NCBI GenBank assembly: GCA_003134655.1 | Contig: PLBY01000123.1 | Span: 1-64,000, forward strand | Length of the DNA: 64,000 nucleotides | Reading direction: 5' to 3' | Origin: Acidobacteriaceae bacterium | GTDB taxonomy: Bacteria > Acidobacteriota > Terriglobia > Terriglobales > Acidobacteriaceae | Shown here: piece by piece, positions 28,428 through 37,000 of the stretch | Layout of the letters: every line of letters starts with the position of its first letter | How positions within the stretch are numbered: the stretch's first letter is position 1 | The notes under the pieces: model-generated | The model's input: only the letters and a program-made list of their open reading frames with translations | Told to the model about the DNA's origin: nothing | The model's database searches: none | Translations under genes and position numbers: made by a program

Positions 28428-28484
28428 TTGACATACCGTCCATAATAATGTACATTAACCATTTTAGTGACCATTATTATGGAC
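28428..28484 (+). promoter_or_regulatory. hipBA promoter and 13-bp inverted-repeat operator
   Basis: A perfect -35 (TTGACA, 28428-28433) and a -10-like TACATT (28451-28456) are 17 bp apart. The inverted repeat GTCCATAATAATG (28438-28450) / CATTATTATGGAC (28472-28484) is perfect over 13 bp with a 21-bp centre. The left arm fills the -35/-10 spacer and the right arm lies just past the expected start site. A second palindrome, TAATGTACATTA (28446-28457), covers the -10. This is the expected layout for HipB autorepression. Confidence 0.75.
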
Positions 28485-28491
28485 ACTACAT

Positions 28492-28836
28492 ATGAGGACT
28501 AGCCGATCATCCGTCGTAATGCCGCTCCCGGTAAGGCATGCGCTGCGCAAGCTCGGGCGCGACATCCGTGACGCCCGGCGGCGGCGGCGCATCCCCGCGG
28601 CCATCGCGGCGCAGCGCGCCTCGATCAGCCGCACGACCCTCGTCAAGCTTGAAAAGGGCGATCCCGGCGTCGCGGTCGGGATATACGCCACGGTCCTTTT
28701 TGTGCTGGGCATGGCGGACCGGCTGGGCGATCTCGCCGCGCCGAAGAACGATCCCGTGGGCCTGCAGCTCGAAGAAGAAAACCTGCCGCAGCGCATTCGC
28801 GTGGCGCGCAGGCCGAAACCCACGAAAGACAAGTGA
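28492..28836 (+). CDS. hipB: HipB-like XRE-family antitoxin
   Basis: A 114-residue protein with a helix-turn-helix of the Xre/HipB type (LRKLGRDIRDARRRRRIP, SRTTLVKLEKGDPGVAVGIY, VLGMADRLGDLAA). As the antitoxin it should bind HipA and repress the operon through the inverted repeat just upstream. ATG 28492 is used; ATG 28519 (MPLPVRHALRKLG) is plausible too, and neither has a strong Shine-Dalgarno. The stop overlaps the start of hipA by one base (TGATG). High GC third positions differ from the AT-rich leader, which fits horizontal transfer. Confidence 0.8.
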   Translation: MRTSRSSVVMPLPVRHALRKLGRDIRDARRRRRIPAAIAAQRASISRTTLVKLEKGDPGVAVGIYATVLFVLGMADRLGDLAAPKNDPVGLQLEEENLPQRIRVARRPKPTKDK

Positions 28837-30092
28837 TGGACAAAGAGGCTCTCGTATACGTGGATCTCGACGGCGCCCCGCACCTGATGGGGCGTCTGTG
28901 GGCTCGTTCGCGCAAGAACAAGGAAAGCGCCACCTTCGAATACGACAAGACATGGCTGGAAAATCCTGCGCGATTCTCTCTGGAGCCAGCCCTGCAGGTT
29001 GGTCCCGGCCCGTTTCACACGCCGGCCGATACGCCCATGTTCGGCGCCATCGGCGACTCCGCGCCCGACCGTTGGGGGCGGGCGCTCATGCGCCGCATGG
29101 AACGCCGGCGCGCGGAGCGCGAAGGCGGGGCGCCGCGCACGCTCCAGGAAATCGACTTCCTGCTGCTGGTGGACGACGAGGCCCGTCAGGGCGCGCTGCG
29201 CTTTGCGGAAAAAGAAGGCGGACCCTTCCTGCGGGAGGAGGGCGTCAAGCGCATCCCCCCGCTGATCGAACTTCCGAAACTGCTCTCCGCGGCCGAACAT
29301 GTGATGGAAGAGAAAGACACCGAGGAGGAACTGCGCATACTGTTCGCGCCCGGCTCCTCTCTTGGCGGCGCGAGGCCCAAGGCTTCCGTCAGGGAAAAGG
29401 ACGGCCATCTCGCCATCGCGAAATTCCCACGCAAGGACGATGAAATCAACACGGTGGTCTGGGAGGCGATCGCACTGTCCCTCGCGCAGAAATCTGGCAT
29501 CCCCGTTCCCCCATCGCGTGTCGAAAACATCGCCGGCAAGCCGGTGCTCCTCCTGCGACGCTTCGACCGCGACGGCGAACGGCGTATCCCGTTCCTCTCC
29601 GCGATGAGCATGCTCGGATCGAAAGACACTGAAACCCGTAGCTATCTGGAAATTGTTGACGCGCTACGCCAGCACGGCGCCGCGCCGCAAGCCGACATGG
29701 AAGCGCTGTGGCGGCGGCTGGTTTTCAACATACTGATCTCCAACACCGATGACCACCTGCGCAATCACGGCTTTCTGTACGAAGGCCAGGCGGGCTGGCG
29801 CCTGTCGCCCGCTTACGACCTCAACCCGGTACCGACCGACATCAAGCTGCGCATTCTCAGCACGGCAATCAATGAGGATGACAACACGGCTTCACTCGCC
29901 CTGGCAATGGAGGTGGCGGGATATTTTGAACTGGACGACGGTAAAGCGCGCGACATAGCAAAACAGGTCGGCGAGGCTGTCTCGAAGTGGCGCGATGAAG
30001 CCGCACGGCATGGTCTGAACAAAGCCGAAATGGACCGCATGGCATCGGCCTTCGAGCATGAGGATCTGCGCGCCGCGCAGCGAGGCGGATAA
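28836..30092 (+). CDS. hipA: HipA-like serine/threonine kinase toxin
   Basis: A 418-residue HipA protein. N-terminal HipA_N part (LVYVDLDGAPHLMGRLWARS, GDSAPDRWGRALMRRM), then the kinase core: SSLGGARPKASV (Gly-rich P-loop-like segment with the phosphorylatable Ser), HLAIAKFPRKDD (catalytic Lys), LLLRRFDRDGERR, VFNILISNTDDHLRNHGFLY (catalytic Asp/Asn motif) and LSPAYDLNPVP (metal-binding Asp). Intact over all motifs, so probably active. HipA kinases phosphorylate glutamyl-tRNA synthetase or related targets to slow growth. ATG 28836 overlaps the hipB stop; a GTG one codon upstream is possible. Confidence 0.88.
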   Translation: MDKEALVYVDLDGAPHLMGRLWARSRKNKESATFEYDKTWLENPARFSLEPALQVGPGPFHTPADTPMFGAIGDSAPDRWGRALMRRMERRRAEREGGAPRTLQEIDFLLLVDDEARQGALRFAEKEGGPFLREEGVKRIPPLIELPKLLSAAEHVMEEKDTEEELRILFAPGSSLGGARPKASVREKDGHLAIAKFPRKDDEINTVVWEAIALSLAQKSGIPVPPSRVENIAGKPVLLLRRFDRDGERRIPFLSAMSMLGSKDTETRSYLEIVDALRQHGAAPQADMEALWRRLVFNILISNTDDHLRNHGFLYEGQAGWRLSPAYDLNPVPTDIKLRILSTAINEDDNTASLALAMEVAGYFELDDGKARDIAKQVGEAVSKWRDEAARHGLNKAEMDRMASAFEHEDLRAAQRGG

Positions 30093-30275
30093 TGGCATGG
30101 CAAATAACATCTCTTCTGCCGTTCGAGTTCCGTCTTGTGAACTACTCGGTTGCCCTGTCGATTCGAGGGAGACATATACTGAGGCAGGCTGGGGGAGACA
30201 TTGGGGCGGGTCGGGGTGTGATTCCCCGGGGGCTACTCAACCCGCGACAATCGGCTTCAGTTCCAGTGAAGTTGA

Positions 30276-30470
30276 CTCCGGCCATCGTTAACGGCTTGTC
30301 GGCGCGGAGACGCTCCATCTTCCTTCGCCACGGCGCGTAACCCAGATAAGCAGAAAGATGACCGCCAGCCCGATCAGAAAGTAGATGATTCCGCCCTGGT
30401 GGTGAAGCTTTCCCGTCGGGAAAGTCCGGTCAACATGCGTTGCCAGCATGGCAAGCACAAACGGGTGTAA
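30276..30470 (-). pseudogene. exosortase C-terminal remnant, copy A
   Basis: On the minus strand this encodes FVLAMLATHVDRTFPTGKLH followed by HQGGIIYFLIGLAVIFLLIW, the last helices of an exosortase/archaeosortase, including the conserved His in the LHHQGG segment. The active-site Cys and Arg regions are missing. The same tail occurs at 45893-45999 and 51583-51930. The DNA similarity among copies extends past the stop codon, through GTTAACG to a CTCCGGCC-like stretch. Confidence 0.65.
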
Positions 30471-30539
30471 ATGGATATCTGCTTGCCACCAGCCAAGAAT
30501 TGGGCAAAAATGGATGAAAATGGATATAGGCTCCATGCA

Positions 30540-30790
30540 CGACGTTGCGAACAGCCGCCGGCCGCGGAGTAGCCACCGCCCGCAGCCCAGGCCACACCCC
30601 AGGACGATTCGGCCCAGCGGCCGATAAAGAGCCTATCGTCCTTGATTCCCGTATCGACCCAACCCAGCTTTTGCTCTACCTCTCCCCGAGTTGTGGAGCC
30701 GACCTTGATAAACTCCAGTCGAGTTTCTTCCCCGTCGCGCCTGCAACACTTATCGTTTTCGTTGGCACCCGAACCGGCACGGCGATTCAT
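30540..30790 (-). pseudogene. fragment of a small lipoprotein-like hypothetical
   Basis: The minus strand reads CCRRDGEETRLEFIKVGSTT, then RGEVEQKLGWVDTGIKDDRL and FIGRWAESSWGVAWAAGGGY. The TTRxEVxxKLG segment and the Gly-rich run resemble small secreted hypothetical proteins of this phylum (SmpA/BamE-like TTRxEV motif). Both ends are lost: no signal peptide is in frame, and the frame runs on into unrelated sequence before the exosortase relic. It is best seen as a relic. Confidence 0.4.
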
Positions 30791-30874
30791 CCTGAGCAGC
30801 AGGCGCACAGGAGTGCTATCCTTACCGTCCCGCTAAGCCGAATTCGCAAGCTATTCTTTGGCATGACGGTTCCC

Positions 30875-31021
30875 TCGTCTGAGTTCGCCCCTCGTGACCA
30901 ATCGTTGGACTTCCATAACCGCGGAGAGCGATTGGCTATCTATCTGACTCTCCTACACCGCAAATGCGGCGGACAAAAGCTGCTGGAAAGTTTCGCGATC
31001 GAGGCTGGAATGGGTACTCAT
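30875..31021 (-). pseudogene. GAF-TonB paralogue 5' stub with nonsense codon
   Basis: From ATG 31021 the minus strand reads MSTHSSLDRETFQQLLSAAF and AV, then TAG at 30953-30955. Past the stop the frame continues as ESQIDSQSLSAVMEVQRLVT. Both parts align with the start of the gene at 42489-43958 (MSNYSTIDRESLQKVLASAF, then HSQMDRRSLSAIVEAGRLVM). The stop replaces the aligned Gln (CAG to TAG). The rest of the gene is missing. It begins 12 bp downstream of the giant Ig-protein stop. Confidence 0.7.
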
Positions 31022-31032
31022 ACCCGGCTCTG

Positions 31033-34000
31033 CTACTGCGTGAACAGCAGAATCGGTTTGATGCCGACCGGAACAGTTCCGCCCACGCTGTGAGAGGCTC
31101 CCGTAAGGTCCTTGTAAGTATTGAAGGCGCCAGCAGGGTACTGGATCGTGCCGCAGGTTCCATTGCTGCAGGTTTGTGACGTGTCCCAAACGATCTGGGC
31201 AGCAGACTTGTTGTATTGCAAGTTGCAGGTCCACGTCGTCCCGCTGACGGAACAATTGGTGAGAGTAGAGCCCACAAGCCAGTTGTACATCTGCTGATAG
31301 GCGATTCCACCGCTGCACAGGTAGCCGCTGGTGAAAGGCGTGGTGCAGTTTGTGATGCTAGTGGGGCTCCACAGCGTGCCGTAGGCCGCATTATCCCATT
31401 CGTACCAGTAGACTCGGGCCAGACCCGACGCCCACATCATCATGTGGAAGCGCGCGATCCAAGCGGCTTGCAGGTCTGGATCTGCGACTTGCGCGTTCCC
31501 TCCCCATCCGCCCTCGTCGCTCCAGAAAGGCAACAGCAGCTCCGAAGGTTGGAGATAAGAGCGCACAATCGCCACCTCACTGGGGATCTGTTCTGGCACG
31601 TAGGAGTTCGGGTAGATGTGAACCGAGAGGATGTCGATGGCCTTGCTGCCGGCCGTGCCCGTCGTGCAACTGGCAGCCGCGGTGCAGGAATTGTTCGCAC
31701 ACGTGCAATACAGCAGGTTCTGCATGACCTGCGGATAAGGCGGATTATTCTTGCCGACCTGAATTGGACTGGTCGAGGGCATCACCATTTTCGCCGTGGG
31801 ATCGATGCCGATCACCGGATATCCGGCCTGTCCGCAAGTCGTATTCAATGCGGTAATGGGGTCGCTCGAATGTCCAAGGATGATGCATCGTGCATCCTGC
31901 ATCATCCGCACGAGCTGGGCATAGGTTCCGCGATATGCGATTTGCCCGCTCCCGGACCCATATCCTGGATCCAGGACTGGCGAGCGGTAACACTCGTTAC
32001 ACGCCTCCCAGTACGAGATCTTGGCGTGGGTGTGGAGATATGTGGGATCATTGACGTGCTGGGCGATGTTCTGCACCCAGGTGCGCCACGTCGAGTTTGT
32101 GCCCGTGCCGTCGGAGAGCAGATCGATGGGCAGGTCACACTCGCCGTAATAGTTCGGGCCAAGGTTCGCGTAGTCGCACTTCGAATCCGATTGGTTCGAA
32201 GAGGCCCAGAAAGGCACGCGCCAGAGTGTGTAGAGAATGTCGTTGATGCCGGCATTCTTGTAACTCGCGAGGACGTTGTCGAGGTTCGTCCAAACAAACG
32301 CTCCGCTGGCGGGATTCAAGTTGGGCCATTGCGCCGCATTCGAATCCCAGATTCTGCCTGCGCCCTCCATGCCGCCGGGAACGGCTGATGAGGCATAGTG
32401 GAGGTGCATTCCAAAGAAAGTGTTGGCGACCGGAGTGAGCGCGCCTACCGTTAGGGATGCATTGCCGACGCTGGCGCTGTTGGCCTGCGCCGTGGCGGTG
32501 ATTGCGTGATAGCCAATCATCGGTGGCGCAGTGTACAAGCCGCCCGTCGATATGGTGCCGACACTGCTGTTCCCACCGGTGATTCCGTCTATGGCCCAGG
32601 TGACGTTCTGATTGCTGCTGCCGGTGACGGTGTCGGTGAATTGCTGCGTACCGCTGATCGCTATCGACGCGGTGGCGGGGAGGATGGTGACGGACGGCAG
32701 CAAGACATTCACCGTCGCAGTCCCAGAGAAGGCCGGGCCCCACATTGCCTCGATGCTGCTCGTGCCCGCGCCTGCGCCAACCGCCAGCCCGATGCTGCTG
32801 ACGGTGGCGACGCCCGTCGCCGAAGAACTCCATGTCACCGAACTGGTCACGTTCAGCGAGCTGCCGTCGCTGTAATACAACGTGGCCGTGAATTGCTGCT
32901 GCCCACCGATGTAAATTGACGGATTGGCGGGACTGATCGTAAGGGACACCGGCACCGGTGGGTTGACTATCAGTGTGGTCGAGCCAGAGACAGATCCGGA
33001 GGTAGCGGAAATCGTCGTTGTGCCCGCCAACACGGCGTTAGCCAGCCCCGTGGTATTGATGCTGGCCACGTTCGGGAACGATGAACGCCACGCAGCAGAC
33101 TGGGTGAGGTCCTGCGTCGAACCGTCGCTGTAAGTGCCGGTCGCGGCAAACTGCAGGGTATAGCCCTGCGCGATGGAGGTACCGGCAGGCGTGACGGTGA
33201 TGCCCGTCAGTGTCGCCTGTCCCACCGTGGCAGTGGTTGAAGAAGATATGGACGCGGAGGTCGCCGTCACTGTGGAAGACCCCAGCCCCGCGCTGGTGGC
33301 GAGTCCATTGGTACCCGTAGTGTTGCTGATAACCAGCACCGGCGCGGAAGACGAACTCCAATTCACGATCGAAGTGACATCCTGCGAGCTTCCGTCCGTG
33401 TAGGTGCCGGTCGCGGTGAATTGCTGGTTGGTGCCTAACGGAATGACAGAGGACTGCGGGCTGATCGCAATCGAAACCAGTGCCGCCGAGTTGACCGTCA
33501 AGCTTGCGGTGGCGCTGACCGCGCCCGAACTAACTCCGATCGTGGTGCTGCCCGGGGTCAGAGTGGTAGTCAGGCCCTGCGTCCCGGTCGCGTTGCTGAT
33601 GGTTGCCACCGCGGCGTTCGTCGAACTCCAATGGCCCGACAGCGTCGCGTTCTGTGTCGAGCCGTCCGTGTAGGTCCCTGTGGCAGTGAATTGCTGAGTC
33701 ATTCCCCGCGGAACGGCAACGGTTTGTGGACTAATGTCCAGCGACACCAGTTGTGCCGCGGTTACCGTTAATGCGGCCGACCCACTGATGCTGCCGGATG
33801 CGGCACTGATGTTCGCCAGGCCCTCCGCTAGACTTGTGGCCAGGCCTGCGCTGTTGACGCTGGCCGTCGAGGGCGCATCGGAACTCCAAGTTGCGGTCGC
33901 ATTGAGATTTTGCGTGCTACCGTCCGTGAAGGTTCCGGTTGCCGTGAACTGTTCCGATGTCCCCAACGCGATCGACGGATTTGCCGGACTCACCGCAATC

Positions 34001-37000
34001 GACACGAGGACGGCCGCCGTCACAGTGAGGGTCGTGCTTCCGCTGACCGAGCCGGAGGTGGCCGAAATGGTCGCTGTCCCGGTGCCAACGCCGGTGGCGA
34101 GCCCAATCTGATTTGCAGTATTGCTGATGGTCGCGACGCCGATTGTGTCGCTCGTCCACTGCACGCTTTGGGTCAAATTCTGTGTGCTGCCGTCCGTAAA
34201 TGTTCCCGTAGCGGCAAACTGTAACGTCGTGCCGGACGGAATGCTCGGGATCGCCGGAGTCACCGCGATTGAGACTAACGCCGCGGGAGTCACCGTCAGC
34301 GTCGTCGAGCCCGTAATGCCGCCGAACGCCGCCGCCACGGTTGTGCTGCCGACCGCAACGCCGGCGGCGCTTCCTTGACTGTTGATCGTCGCAATTGTCG
34401 AGTCGGCGGTGCTCCAGGTGACGCTTGCAGACACATCCTGTGTGCTGCCATCCGTAAATGTTCCCGTGGCCTTGAATGCCTGCGATGTGCCGAGAGCGAA
34501 CGAAGCATTGGCGGGAGTCACCGCAATCGAGACCAGCGCCGGCTGCGCCACAGCGAGCGCGGCCGTGCCGGAAATTGCTCCCGAGGTGGCGGTGATCGTT
34601 GCGTTTCCAATGCCTGCCCCCGTCGCTAATCCGGTCGCGCCTACGGTTGCGACTCCCGGCGCGGAAGACGTCCAGGTCGCGCCACTCGTCAGATCCTGGG
34701 TGCTTCCATCAGAGTAAGTGCCTGTCGCGGAGAACTGCTGGCTCGTACCGTCCGGGATCGACGCGGTGGCAGGCGACACCGAGATCGAAACCAATAACGG
34801 TGCCGTCACCGTCAGAGTTGCAGACGCGTTGATGATGCCCATGCTTCCAATGATGTTTGTGGTCCCCTGAGTCAGGCCGGTCGCCAACCCCGCGGCGTTC
34901 ACACCGGCGACGGCGGGCAGGGAAGAACTCCAGCTCACCGAGTTGGTCAGATTCTGCGAACTGCCGTCGGTGTAGGTACCAGTGGCGGTGAACGGTTGCG
35001 TTCTGCCTGCCGCAACGCTGGCTGAATTGGGAGAGATCACGAGTGAAACCAGAACCGGCGGACCCACGCTCAACGAAGCAGACGCAGGGATTGCTCCCGA
35101 AGTCGCGGTGATGTTCGTGCTGCCCAGGCCTACGCCCAGGGCAAGTCCACCTGCGCCGATCGTCGCCACTCCGGTCGCTCCCGAGGACCAGGCAGCTGAA
35201 GCGGTCAAGTCCTGCGTGCTGCCATCGGTATAGGTTCCAACGGCCGTGAACGGTTGGGTCGTGCCGAGCGGAATCGCAGCATTCGCAGGTGAAACTGCGA
35301 TCGACACCAGTGCCGCTGTCGCCACCGTCAACGTCGTTGACGAAGACACAGCTCCCAGCGTCGCGCTGATATTTGCCGTTCCCGTGCCCGAACTCGTAGC
35401 CATCCCGTTCGTTCCCGACGTATTGCTGATCACAGCGACTGTGGCCGGAGCGGCACTCCAGGTGACAGAGGAAGTCAGATTCTGCATGCTCCCGTCGGTG
35501 TAGGTTCCCGTGGCTGTGAACTGCTGCGCGGTGCCCAGCGAAATCGCCGGTGTGGTTGGACTGATCGTGATCGAAACCAGAGCGGCGGGCTGTACCGTGA
35601 GCGTAGCCGACCCGTTGACCGTCTCGGACGCGACGCCAATCGTGGTGGTACCCGCGCTGAAGGTAGTCGCGATCCCCTGCGAGCCCGGTGCATTGCTGAT
35701 GGTAGCAACCCCAGCGGCTGTGGAGCTCCAGTGTCCCGTCTGGGTCAGATCTTGCGTGCTCCCGTCTGTGTAGGTGCCAGTCGCGGTGAAAGACTGGGGG
35801 GCGCCCACCGGAACGCTGACCGCCGGCGGATTGATGGCAATCGATGCCAATTGTGCCGGAGTCACGGTCAGCAAAGTTGAACCCGTCGTCGACCCGGACG
35901 TCGCGCTGATGTTCGCCGTGCCGGCAGCGACGCTGGTCGCCAGCCCCGTCTTGCTCACCGTCGCGGTTGACGTCGTATCCGACGACCAGGTTGCCGACGC
36001 AGTCAGATTCTGCGTGCTGCCGTCCGTGAAGGTTCCCGTGGCCGTGAATTGCTGCGTCGTCCCTAGCGCAATCGAAGCAGTCTGGGGCGTCACCGCCATC
36101 GAGACCAGAGTCGCCGTCGTCACCGTCAACACCGTGCTTCCGCTGACGGATCCGGATGTCGCCGTAATCGTAGCCGTGCCGGTACCCGCACTCGTCGCCA
36201 ACCCGTGACTCGTGGAGGCATTGCTGATCGTTGCCGTGGATGGAGTGTCGGAAGTCCACCGCACCGTCGACGTCAGATTCTGCGTGCTGCCGTCCGTGAA
36301 TGTTCCAGTCGCCGTGACTTGCTGCGTCGTTCCCAATGGAATGGATGGAATCGCAGGCGTGACCGCGATCGACACCAGCGCCGCGGCCGTAACTGTCAGC
36401 GAGGTTGACCCGACAATCGCCCCGGACGTCCCCGTGACGCTGGTGTTACCCACCGCCACGCTCGAAGCCACGCCCTGAGCGTTTACCGTTGCCACGGCAG
36501 GACTCGCCGCTTTCCAGGTGACCGAGTTGGTCAGATCCTGTGTGCCGCCATCGGTGTACGTTCCTGTTGCTTTCAACGCCTGTGTGGTTCCCAGCGCGAA
36601 AGACGGGTTGGCTGGAGTCACGGCAATCGAAACCAGCGCTGGCGCCCCAACCGTAAGACTCGTCGAACCTGCGATCGAGCCGGAGCTCGCGGTAATTGAC
36701 GTGGATCCTTGACTCGAACCCGACGCTAATCCCGCATTGCTGATGCTTGCTACACCCGGCACCGACGAACTCCAACTGACGGAGTTCGTCAAATCCTGTG
36801 TGCTGCCGTCGCTGTAAGTTCCAGTCGCGGTGAACTGCAGCGTCGTTCCGGCAGCGATCGATGGATTCAGCGGAGTTACCGCAATCGAAGCCAGATTCGG
36901 CGGAGCCCCCGTGCCGCTCAGAGCCGCGGTCTGTGGACTATTATTCGCGTTGTCGGTAAACGACAAAGTCCCACTTCGCGAGCCTTGCGCCTTGGGCGAG

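Noticed and set aside
28235..28495. 86-codon plus-strand frame before hipB
   Set aside because: No Shine-Dalgarno, runs through the hipBA promoter and operator, and lies in a different frame from the TPR-tail relic.
32506..36775. Many long plus-strand open frames opposite the Ig array
   Set aside because: They arise from the repetitive, GC-rich coding strand of the giant gene; their text is repetitive Val/Ala/Pro-rich with no family match.
32650..36900. CRISPR-like periodic repeats
   Set aside because: The 260-bp period encodes protein domains in frame; repeats are not identical and there are no spacers.
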